Source: Styela clava
Taxonomy: Eukaryota > Chordata > Ascidiacea > Stolidobranchia > Styelidae
Reading direction: 5' to 3'
Length of the DNA stretch: 64,000 bases
NCBI RefSeq assembly: GCF_964204865.1
Contig: NC_135255.1
Coordinates: 11,251,135-11,315,134 of the forward strand
The position numbers and the translations under genes were made by a program. Positions within the stretch are counted from its first letter, which is position 1, and every line of letters begins with the position of its first letter. Under the pieces are notes generated by a model, which was given only the letters and a program-made list of their open reading frames with translations, was not told the DNA's origin and ran no database searches. This document shows, piece after piece, positions 38,201-49,900 of the stretch.

Positions 38201-41200
38201 AATAATGTTTCATTCCAAATGTATCAAAACGCATTTTTTGCGATATAACTCTGTATTTTCGAAAACGGGGCGTCATTATTAATCTAATGTTTTATCTATC
38301 GTCTGACTAACGTCTGGTACACATCATATTCGGGGAGAACTCTAGCCCGCGAAACGTCATTTAATTTAAAATAGAGAATGTTTCACCCATTCCAAAACGG
38401 AAAATCGCCAGTAAGTCGACAGGGATTCAACCCTCCGGATTCAGTATTCTATATCCCCCGTGTCAGAACTTTCTGAAGAATGGAACAAAGAACCCGTCAA
38501 ACCGCCGCGGAAGAAGGGGAGTATTTTTTGCACTAATAATCAGGACGTGACATTATCAAAATCGTCAAGAAACTGGTGAATTTGCAAATTCCATGAATAA
38601 AATTGTGAATTGCTCGGTAACATTTTAGCTATAACTATCGCCGGGGTATTGTTTTGTTGAAAACACGTTGAAACTTGAGGGAATTAGTTACAATTAGCGC
38701 CTGACCTCTATTAGGCACTCGAGCACTCGAAAAAAAAGCACTCCAGCCCAATCTTTTTAGCATTAAGTCGCATACGTAAAATATCCTGTAAAAGAAGTGC
38801 TGTTCATTAACGTCATCTCGTCTTATGACCACGCAGAAATGCCTTTATTGCCGAATTATTCAATCACTATTTTAAATCAACATTCAGGATTGGCACAATT
38901 TCGGATTTGCGAACTTTATCACCATAGAAAAACATGAGAAAGTTAATTATCGTCTTAATAAATATCTGCATCACGGTATCGACAATAATATTACCATTCG
39001 CATAAAATTGGGACGGTAAATATACAAATCTTGGTAGGTATTAAAGCCAACGCAAATGTTAATTTGATTCCTCAATGTCTTCAACAGCTGTTGCCGATGT
39101 GAACCAACGGGTAAACCCGAAATATAAAACTTCGATGTCCGCCCGACCCGCAAGAATTCATATTTGTATAAAAGAGAGGGCGGGAATATAGATTAACAAA
39201 ACCTGGATGTCGCCGCCAAAACGATCGGTGACAAGAACAATTAGCGATTACAACGGAATTAACCTATAAAAAGGCTTTGTTGCCGATTTTCCGAGGTTCC
39301 AAAAATATTTGTTATTGGGTACTCGTTAAAAATATTCGATTCAAAAAAATATTGAATTTTGCCCACCCGTACTCGCATATCAATGAGAAATAGTTGTGTA
39401 AATATCGCAAAATTCCGGAAAATGCCACGTGCTTTCAACATTGTGATTACAATAAAATGGCACCTAATGGTATTTTGTGAATTTGGTGATTTTGCAAATC
39501 TGTGACATGCAGCTAAAAGTTTCCTCTGATTTGAAAATCGTGCACTTTGGTCACAATTCATCCAAAGTGACTATAATATTTTACTAACACTTTTATAGTC
39601 ATTTTGAATTCATCGATATCATTGATAGTCACATGACCACTCTCGTTCAAACAAAACGCTTTGCGTAGTATTCCAACATCTGGTTTCAAAGACGCCGGGA
39701 GCGTTTATGCGGGAATCGGTGTGCTTGTATAATAATCATTTTATAAACAAGAATTTTGCCGTTAATGCATGTGCTTTATCTCCTATGTCTGCATCTCATA
39801 GGTTAGAATTCTGGTAAATATCGTTATGATATGCAGATTTGATTTACAAAAGTACTAGTATGTTACTTATTTGTCAACTTAATACTCAGAAAATATTTGT
39901 TAACTTCGAATTTTTATTCCATTCAAAATCGGAAAAAAGTGCTATTTCTCTTCAAATTCGGAAAAAAGTGCTATTTCGCAGTCCCTAAAAAAAGTTGCGA
40001 AAGTGCTTCGCAATTTTCGCAAAAAAGTGCGCTAATAGTGAACACTGCTGTGCAATGCCAACTAATTTATTAAAGAGCTCGTGTAGTAGACTTAGTCTCA
40101 CAGTTCCTTGAAATGTGTTCAGACAAAAAAATATTTTAAGGTAATTTTAATGCGACATAACGCAGTCTGATTTATTTGGAAATAAAAGTTATTGAAGAAT
40201 TGAGTTCTCACTAGGCATAGGCATTGTAAATAAAATAATGTCACATCTACAGATTCAATTTTGAAAAATTCGACAAGCAATATTATTCAATGTATACAAT
40301 GAGAACAATTTCAACCATAGTCTTTTTCCCATTAGATTGATTTAGGCAAATCAAATAAATCTGTTGAAGAATTGCTGTCATTCATAGGTCAGCAAATTTA
40401 GGTCAAGTTGAAATCATGTGAACCAGAAGTATATTTAGAAATTCAAAAAAACTCAAGACAATATGCAAAAACAGAACATATCACATCTTAAGAATCCAAT
40501 CGATAACACATCACTAAGTAAACTATCCAACGATAGAATGAAAACAATTAACACACCTTCATTCCTCTATTTGTGCTTGCAAGTAATGTTCCTTCTGTGG
40601 TAGCCATAGGTACATAATATTCCTCTCCATTTAATAGCAGTGGACCAACAACTCCCACAGGCATGGGAACATACCCAACAGTATTTTCACAGCAGGCTGC
40701 AGTAGCTTTACTGAAGTTATAATGAGCGAAAGGAACCTGCGTTAACGCAACTTGTTGGTCTTCGGTTGATAATTTTTTATTGAGTAGTTTTCTGAGAATA
40801 TAAAAAAGCATATAGGTTTGGCAAAGAGGCTGGAGCATCAACTCACTCAAATTCACTATAATTTTACTGTTATACTTCAGATTCTTACCCAGATATGTTA
40901 GCAAATTTCAGACCATAAAAAGAACAAGCGAGTAAATGGTAACTTTTCTAAAATATTTGTGTAAAAATTCTGACCGACATTTTTTATGACACTTAATTTG
41001 ATTTAATTTTTACTCCTAATTTTTGTTCTAGTAGCCTTTCTGTATAATAATGAAAATTTTCAGGCAGACCCAAACACAGACTAACAATTGATTGCAGTTT
41101 CAATCATATCCATAAAATAATAAAAAAACACATATTTCCAAATATCATTACTAAAAATTTAGATATTCAAAATCAGGGTATTTGAAAACTCTCAAAATTT

Positions 41201-42519
41201 AGATGCTTCTTTTCAAAAATATTGATATTACAAGCACCACAAAATATTATAAGAGCATAAAGTATTATTACATATAATGCTCGAATAGATTACCTTCTTA
41301 TATATACTCCTCGATTTGGATCTTTCAAAGTAGTTTCCAAACGATGAACTTGAATTTTTCCAAGGTCGACGAGAGAAATGATTTCATGGTCAGTAAGCAA
41401 GTTAGAATCTTCCTTTAATAACTCCATACAAATTGCAGAAGGTCTTGGTGCAGCGGACTTCTTTGGTTCTTGATAGAGCAGAGATACAGACGAGCTTTCG
41501 CGACGAAGCTCTTGATGAAGCAATGCTTGGGGTATTGACTGAACTTTTTCATTTTGAAATTTACCTTCTTGCATAAGGAACTTTCCGAAAAGCAGCATTA
41601 GAATTGTTACAGTAAAAAACTGCTGTGGTGTCAAAGTTAAAACCGAATCGAAAGATGACTGCATATGTTCATTATGGGGAAAATTATCACCAAATAAGAT
41701 TCGTGCACCATTTGCTGCCAGTAAAACAGTACATAAAAGAATTTTAATTTTATTTGTTAATGGGTTCATTTCCTTATTCCATTCCTTTTCAAGGACAGTT
41801 GAAAATTTTTCATTATACCATTCTGGAATTGTTGAAATAGATTGCTTTCGTGTCATCGTCAAAAAGATTGCTAAACAAGCAGGAACGAAGGTTGTGAATA
41901 TAATGTAATTTAATAATACCGAAAGACTGGCGAAGCAAAAGATGTCTTGTAGCTGGCGCACCTTCATTGTACTGCTTGTAATGATGACCAAAATTTCTAT
42001 TATTGTGTCAAAAGTCACGACAGGTCCAATTTTTTGCATAGCTTCGGCAATTCGATCCTGAACAGCCAGAACTGTACTGGCTGTTAAAGTATGTTGAATA
42101 AGAATAACAATTCGAGACAAATCTATTAAAAGTAAAAATATCGGCAACGATTCTCCAACAATATTCCAATCTTTATGCAAAAGTTGAATCAGCGTTGCGG
42201 CAAAAACAATAGCTCCAAATGTGACGCACATGCATACTCCTGCTACAAGATATCCAGATCCGAGGCTACTAATTTTTCGTAATTTGACGAAAAAGTATAG
42301 GATCGTCGCACATCTTAAAATTGATAACAACACAGCATCACTGCTTGCATGTGACGAGAGTTCTTCTTCATTTGCTTCACAGTTGAACGACCACTTGCAG
42401 AATTCAAAAGGACTTCGTAAATTAAGTGATACAGCTCCGACAAACATCGTTACAAAACAAACCATGACTTCCAAAGAATAGTTCGCACAAAATTTTCCAT
42501 ATTTTTCGAAAATATTCAT
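32295..42519 (-). CDS. HMGCR: 3-hydroxy-3-methylglutaryl-CoA reductase (HMGCR), 808 aa, five exons
   Basis: HMGCR reduces HMG-CoA to mevalonate with two NADPH, the committed step of sterol and isoprenoid synthesis, at the ER membrane. Exons on the minus strand: 42519-41294, 40791-40557, 34954-34848, 34416-34231, 32967-32295. All joins are GT-AG, and the total of 2427 bp is in frame. Exon 1 alone encodes the whole membrane domain and linker (408 residues), including the sterol-sensing region ([12 protein letters not shown]). The catalytic domain keeps MATTEG (catalytic Glu), the CTDKKS lysine, GQDPAQN (Asp) and the SHMKHNR histidine, plus DAMGMNM and GTGGGT-like [10 protein letters not shown]. 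The protein is about 80 residues shorter than human, chiefly in the linker. Residues used for regulation in mammals differ: YIYF at 75-78 is YFFV, Lys89 is Gly, and the AMPK serine after HNR is Leu. Intron 2 contains a 4.45-kb hAT-type insertion. Confidence 0.97.
37414..38667. repeat. Diverged direct repeat inside the hAT-type element
   Basis: The segment 37414-37540 recurs at 38544-38667. Shared blocks include AAAATCGTCAAG, GCAAATTCC, GAATAAAATTGTGAATT and GGGGTATTGTTTTGTTGAAA. The copies lie on either side of the tandem array at 37921-38275. Confidence 0.8.
37921..38275. repeat. Tandem array, about four units of 90-105 bp
   Basis: Units start at 37921, 38011, 38115 and 38220, each with TGT(N)ACAAAACGC/ACATTT. 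They then carry a TTTCG-rich block, GTAAAATATGATCT and AATTAA(T/C)CG(C/T)AAA. The spacing grows from 90 to 105 bp. The last unit is truncated. Confidence 0.88.
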
Positions 42520-43907
42520 CGTTGATATAAAGTTACAGTGATAGTTTGGGTGAACTTAAATATTATTACAAAAATATATTGATGGCGTTGTTGCTTTCAC
42601 ATTCTTGAAAATTACATCTTCTGAAAAAGTTTTAAAATTATCGAGTCAATTAATTTAAAGAGATCGGTTCATCTACATCAGCACCTTACAGCCATACATT
42701 GGCATGACACAAAAATCCAATGACAGAATGTTGGGATGAGTTTTGAAAACAAATAGAAGCTTTTAAATTATTTATGAAAGCCCAAGTACAATACACATAA
42801 CTATATTTAAATTCACTACTCTGCGGCCACACTACAGAGTCAATTATGTATTTTCAGTACCGTAATCTGTGTATCGAATCATTAATTAGGACAAGTTAGT
42901 TCCGATATTACCACTATCATTAAAACAATAATATTGTAATTCTAAAATAACAAGGTTGTGACTCCACTTTAGAAAATTCCTCAGATTTTAACTATTTCAT
43001 TACAGAACTTAATAGGCAAATAAATACTGAAATTTTATGGTATGCATGGCTATTTGATTTGAAATATTATTGAAATTTTAAATATTGGACTAACCTAATT
43101 GTTTTTTTTTCAATTTATGGTTTAAAATCTGCTGAACATACAATCCAACAAGCTCAAAATTTAAAATCTGCGTTACAGGTACTACAGTAATAACAAAATT
43201 AGTCTGTTATCATAACTTTTCGTTTTAACTACTGAACTAAATAACCTTATGTCTGTATGTTATTACTTATTTTCTTTTTTTGTCTTTGTCTAATGTAATA
43301 TTTTATCGTCTACTGCTGATTATGGAGTCAAAATAAACTTATACTTGTAACATTCTGAGATTAGGATAGGATTTTTATATTTATCTCTATTGTAATTGCT
43401 AAAATGTAATTTTACCATATACAGATATAGGCTACGGTATCCGTGGTTTATGTCAGCATGTGTGTGTCTAATAAATTAACATCATTCTGTCATTAGAGAC
43501 TTATGTTACCTAACACCTTTATATTTAAATTTCCTCCATTTAGCACGTTATTTTTTTCGTTTTCCGATTCTGTAATCAGTCTAACCCATTCATTTCATCG
43601 CCTGTTATAGCATTACGACGTCGAACCGGACTCGTCCTTACATTGTTGTCTGAAGACTGACGGACAACCTGCCCCGCCACAAGCCACCTCGCAACTAAAC
43701 GACCGCTTTCAGCGACGTCATTTGAGACAAGTCAATGCGTCGTCGACTTATGACGATAACTCTTGCGCAATCCAATCGATAAAACCGTTTCACGCGAACA
43801 ATGAACAGACGACTTTGTAATGCCCATAAATAAGATATATCTCAGTATCTACGGTCCAATATCGATACGGATTATAACAAAAGTTGACGCAATCATGTCG
43901 TAATCAC

Positions 43908-43915
43908 TGACGTCA
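43908..43915. promoter_or_regulatory. Possible CRE (TGACGTCA) about 1.4 kb upstream of the HMGCR start codon
   Basis: This is the full 8-bp palindromic CREB/ATF consensus. It sits in a less AT-rich patch that could be the HMGCR promoter or first non-coding exon. The same word also occurs in unrelated sequence near 8590, so chance is a real alternative. Confidence 0.3.
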
Positions 43916-44987
43916 TAAAATTAGAGCGTTGCCGACCTCAATGTCCTTCGCTATAACTATAAACCACCTAACTCTGAAACGCTGCGTAGGCCCAAACGCC
44001 AAAAACTCTTCGATTAATAAACCAAGCGACGCAAAACCTTGCGATAGTGCCATTTCCCTGGCTTTCGTAAACTACAACTGGATGCCTTGTTGAATATTTT
44101 GCACTGCAAATGATAATATGTGAATCTAATCTATGACAATGCTACTAAACTACACTAGTACTACATTACAACTCGGACACCTTGCACGGAGACCAACGAT
44201 TCCTATCCATTTATTTTTGAGGTAAAGAAATGAGAGACCACCATATATAATAAAATAAGGTATAATAAAACAGTTAATTTTAATTTTGTGATTACTATTT
44301 GCTAATCTCATGCATTTGAAATAATTCTACATTTCTAGCACATGCAAGATATAAAAACAGGTTGAAAAACAAGTGGCAAATTTAAAAGATATAACATAGT
44401 ATCGTCAATGCTTGAAATTTTAAGTAATTGACTTTTGTATTTAATAGTTTATGAAAACATAGAACAAATGTGCCAACTGAAATCCTGTGTCACAAAATTT
44501 ATCCACTTTACGATCGAGGTTGGGCTAAGTCTATTTATGCCCCGATTTTCGGCAAATGAAATATTCCATTTAAAAACATTTACTTCCATAAACAAAGACA
44601 AAATGTAGACACAAAAAATTATATTTCACCCGAATCCAATAACCGGATTGCCACAATTATGCACAGCAAACTAATTTTCGAATAATAATTTAAAAAATAT
44701 ATGGAATGTTGATGAACATGCACACAAAAGAAAATGAGGACTATGGGTGAATTGTGAAGACAATTTTCAGTGAATACATAATTCTCCATTTCTTTATAAT
44801 CTGTTCAAAACAGGATGATTGACAGAATTTTTTCTTTAAATGTTTTGACAGTCAACAAACCAACAATGAAAAGTTGAAGCTACATATGCAGCTGGTTGAA
44901 AGTAATTTGCAGGACGGATATCGAAGAAAATCAATTAAGAAAGCTTGGAGATTTGTAGAAAAACAGTCATCGTATACTACTATAATA

Positions 44988-45193
44988 CAGGTTGTTAAAA
45001 AGTAACGCAAAATTAACAGAAGTTAAAAAGAAATGCTACTCAAAACATTCATCGAACGACACCTTTTAACAGTATTCAATTACGATGAAATGGCATTTTA
45101 ACATTTAATAACTGCTGTTTTTAACAGTTACCTTTTCAACGTTGCCATGACGAAAAATATTACCCTAATTTGGCGTAACTTTTTAACACTCTG
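44988..45193. mobile_element. TA-flanked MITE (mariner-like ends)
   Basis: The left end is CAGGTTGTTAAAAAGTAACG and the inverse of the right end is CAGAGTGTTAAAAAGTTACG. TA is present on both sides (44986-44987, 45194-45195). The element is 206 bp with no gene. Confidence 0.85.
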
Positions 45194-46947
45194 TATTATT
45201 TCTATTACTGCTAAAATAATTAGGTTTATCCAGTAGAATGCATTTGTACAGTAACGGCAATAGTGACAAACTCTTTTCCATTGTTTCTGAGTCAAAAAAA
45301 CGCAAGTTTTATGTAATAAATCAAATTATCCTATTTGTGCTAACTTATAAAATTGGAAATTTTTTTCACAAAATAAATTTGGTCCATAATTCATATGAGA
45401 ATGTTTTCACTATTCATATACAATTGTATAAGAAAAACTATTTTCGGATTGTATTTAAAAATGATGTATATTTAAATATAAATCTATATTCTTATCTTAC
45501 TAGAATTTCTGGGTATAAATACCTTTGGCTCAATTGTCACTGTACATGGGACATAGTCTGAGGTATACGAGTAATTATGAATAACAAGCAAGATATATTA
45601 TATAATTGGACAAATATTTTTCATGAACAAAAAATGGCAACTGTGAGAAAAAGGGCAGAAAATAACCAAGAATACAAGTTAAGACCAATAATCTTCCCAC
45701 TGACTGAACACATTTGCTATGGAATTAAAAGAATTACATTATTATATCACTAAAGCAAACAGGCAGTTAGCCCATGATCAGCTAAAATCTTATTCAAGCT
45801 GAACTTCTCCAACTTTGCAGAACATAATCTAAATAAGCGAAACCGAATAGATTTTTAAATGGTGTATTTTTGTATACATACTAAACAAAACCTTTAACAC
45901 AGAAATTCAATACCTCTCAAAAATAAAGCAGTGTTAAAGAAACAAATTTGAATGCTGTTGTATCACATCAATAATTCCAAGTATCTTCCTTATATTTGAT
46001 AGACTACCACAGTTTCAAAAAATATGGTCTAAATAACCCGCAATGTTTTATATGGAAAAAAAATTGCAACATTGTTCTCAAAGTAAAGGAAACTCAGATA
46101 AATGTATTTAAAAATTACTTAATAAAATTACACAATTTCTATAAACCTCGACAACAATTAAAAAAATCTATAGGTTAATTTGAATAATAGAAATTTACAA
46201 CATTCAGCAATAAGACAGAAATTTTTAAAGGGGAATTGAACAACTTGATGATAATTTTTTCCTTTGATGTATTGGCATATCTTCATTGTTCAGGTAATGA
46301 AACAACTAAAATATCTGAATTGGATTGTAACAGCATAATGAAGCCATTCTTTACCAAAGGGCCAGGTAGGAATTGATGAATGATATCCTGGGCACAAAGG
46401 TTAAAAGGGATTCCCCTTCGTTTCAAAAGGATAAGATGGCATTCTGGCATCACTAAGTCTAAATACAACATTAGGAGGTTTGCCAAAATGTGAGCGTGCG
46501 ATTATGTGAACGACAACTAGGATATTCTAAAATTCGAATTAATAATAAGCAAACTATTAAATACATTATAAAGTATACAACATGTACCAATGTTTTATTA
46601 AATAGTGTGATCAATATTATGCCTCATAAAGAGAACATGGTATCCACGTTTTTGTCCATAAGCCATACATACAAGATATGAAAATATGTTAAGGAGAAGA
46701 AAATTTTTTTCGAAACACACAATTGCATTATTGATTCAATTTTAAATACTTCAAATTCAGTTCATCCCCAGATACTTTTTGGCCCCAATTATATTTATAA
46801 TATTATACCAGTGTTGACATATATTATCATCTCACATGACAGCAGGAATATGAATGAAACTGAATATAAACCAAAATCAGTAAATATAGTGCAAAAAAGG
46901 TTAAAATTGCTAGTAGTCCTTCAGATTGTGATTAATTATCAAAAATT

Positions 46948-49900
46948 TTAAACTCCATTGGAATTGCCGTTGACCATATGAGATTTCGGAGTGTTGTGGC
47001 GTCGAGTTCCAGGGGGCATAGAGTAGCTGCTCTTGTTTTTCGGCTTGCAAAAAAGTTTTGTGTCTTCGACCTCGCCTTTTGCAATCTGGTCACACTTCCA
47101 CAGAAGATCATAGGTAATACCATCAGTCACAACCGAATCTTTTTTATATTCATTATGCGAAAGAACAAAATCTCTCATCCATTGAGCAGTAGTTAGATAT
47201 TCACCTAACGAAATATAAAAAAAACTTTATTTTGTGCCTTATCATGTGGCAAATAAAGAGATTAAATTAGTGATTGATTTTTCGCCTAAAACATGTCATT
47301 TCCAGAACTACAGGGTGACCCCAAAAACAAAACCCATACATTTCATAATTTCTTCCACGAAAATGTAGAAAATTCATTTAACACATGCATTTAACTTCTG
47401 TTTGTGTATGATTGTACCTAAAGTTTCAGTAATCTAGGACGCTTCGCACGAAAGTTATGTTATTGAACAACGTTTCAATCTGGGTTCTGTTTTTTGGGTC
47501 TTCCTGTAGTTAGTCTTCCTGTAGTTAGAGGATTAAAAATGGAAAGAATCGTAGTTTATTTGCTATTCGAGTTGAATAATTAAAAAACTAACGAAACGGT
47601 TACCTGAAGCTCTTTTGCTTATGAGATTCAAATATTCTGTAATACTACATCTAGTAGCAATATCAACTTCAACATTGTTTAAATACGTTTTGATCAAAGG
47701 TATAAAACCAGGAAACACGTCAGGCTGAAAAAATTAAAAACAAATAATCTCACATACCGTAATTATAATTATACCCTAGTTATGCATTGATATATGAAGC
47801 CCAATATACCATCTGCGAAGCAGGAAATCAATCATTTTTTTATGAGAAAATTTGCCTGAGCAAGGTCATTCGCTCATCAATTTAGAAGATTGATATCGGA
47901 GTGAATAAATAACCACTAAAATGTCAAGAGCTTCTGACACTATAAAGAGTTATGTATACAGATTTACTCAAGACTGACATTTTATGTCAGTACATTTATG
48001 AAAACAGCTGTAGGTTCGAAAAAAAAAATTTAGGCATAAAATTTTTTTCATATGGTACGAACACTGACTGTAAACGGGAGAGAATTCACAGTCGAGTATG
48101 ACAACTGAAAAATTTTTGGAGCGACGAGTTTCGAAAGTTCGGGAGGACCACAGTCTATTATGATACCTGTAAGATAAGCAAAATCTCCTAGACGTGAAAA
48201 ACAAGCAGTTCGGGAATGGATGCCAATTGGAAGGAAATTATATTTGATGTTCATTCCATAGTACCATCTCTACACTTGATTAATAAAAACTACCCACCTT
48301 TCCATTTACAATCGTATCCAACGACATTTTTTGGTACATTTCATCTTTAATGTCCGATAAATTGCAACTATTATTAAACAAACATGAACAACATTGTGGT
48401 GAATCGTTCGTTTGTACGTTTCTGCGAAACCAAAACTCGCTTTTTCTTGCAGCATCGTTTTTGTGAGCTTCTTGCATATTTTCATCAACCTATAGAAGAA
48501 ATACAATCAGACTGATAAATTATCTATGATTTACATAAAGGTTTGGAATTACTGTTTTACAACTGGAAAGTGGAATTCGAATTTATTTAATATCAATGAA
48601 GACATATAACATGATTTTGCAGTTTTAAATCTTTCTGAAACATCTAGCTATACCATAAAAAGAAATTATATAATCAAAAAATACAATTCAAAAAACATAT
48701 TGTTTCACTGCTCCTTGTCATACAGTTGAGTTCACCTTACGCATGACAGCAAAGAATGTAAAAACATTCTCCATGTTTTTATCGCAAAAAGGGAAATTTT
48801 CAAAACAAAGAGGTCAATTTTGCAATTGCAGTTAAGCCTGCAGTAATTCTGGGAAAACAGATAAAATTGCCTTCAAACATATTTACAGTCAAAAAATCTT
48901 ACCATAGAAATAGGCATGAGAAATTCTAGTTTGTAAGTGAGAATGACCCTGGTGAGAAGAACGATAAAAACAACAAAAGCAGCATTCTCAAAATCTGTAA
49001 GTTGTGCTTCGCAAACACGAAATTCAACCCTCCATCCGATGGAAGATTTTGGTGGCGGTGGTTTGAACCTCATTGACTGCCAATTCGTTGACTGTAGATT
49101 CTGTTGAAGTAAGAAGCGGAAAGTTGTCAAAACAAATAGAGAATCAGTGAAATTTAATATCTGAGACGGATTTTCCGTTCGAAAGTCGTAAACAGTAGCT
49201 GCTTTGGGAAAAGTTTTTTCACTGCGGAATGTTGAAAATGTAAAAAGGGAAATTTTGTTGTGGTAGGACTCCTTGTGAGGCCTAAGTTATTGAAAAATGG
49301 TCTGCAAATTTAACATATAAACAAAAATGCTTTTTAGAATAATGCATTAGCAAAATAACAGAAACCCCCAGATCTGTCTGCATTCCAATAGATATTTTTC
49401 CCACAGAAATTCAAACAGGATGCTGCAGATTGTGGTCAGCCCCCAGCAAAAAAATTTAAATTAGTAAAAAGAAGTTAAACAAATTTTATAATAAATTACA
49501 GGGAAGGCCAAAATTTTAGAATAATATTTTCGAATAAGGAATATTGGGTCATTTTAAGTGTATATTTGAATTTAATGAATTTGAAATGTGTTTGAATTTG
49601 AAAAATGCAGGAAATCTAAAATAAACAGTAATTTGATCAGTTTTCAGAAAATAAATGGTGGCATTTTAGGTCATACTATGAAACATCAATTGCTAAAAAA
49701 ACAATGATTATTTAAATCAAATATTCTAAATTATTCTTAAAATCAAGAATTTAAATTACTGGATATAATTTAATTTGAATTGTTTCAAATATTTAATTCA
49801 TTTTGTATATTAAACTTATAAATATTTCCCAAAATCACAAAAATACCAGATATCCAAAGAAAGTAAAGAAAGTTTGTCAGCGTCAACTAAAAGTGGAAAA

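Larger units (their letters stand above)
35593..40047. mobile_element. 4.45-kb hAT-type element in HMGCR intron 2, perfect 8-bp TSD
   Basis: The left end reads CAGTGTTAACTCTAAGCG and the inverse of the right end reads CAGTGTTCACTATTAGCG. Similarity continues inward through GCGAAGCACTTTCGC-type words on both sides. The element is flanked by a perfect CTGTGCAA duplication at 35585-35592 and 40048-40055. I find no hAT transposase frame inside; all frames are under about 100 codons. It is therefore non-autonomous despite its size. It accounts for about 80% of the 5602-bp intron. It holds a tandem array (37921-38275) and a diverged direct repeat (37414-37540 with 38544-38667). Confidence 0.93.
42520..46947. 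other. HMGCR upstream region and GCLC 3' side; no gene recognised
   Basis: HMGCR's promoter and any 5' UTR exon should lie here. About 43600-44060 is less AT-rich than its surroundings and contains a palindromic TGACGTCA at 43908-43915 and a GACGTCA-like half site near 43714. A MITE lies at 44988-45193. Short frames at 45238-45561, 45996-46178 and 46283-46486 are not recognised; 46283-46947 is probably GCLC 3' UTR. Confidence 0.45.
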
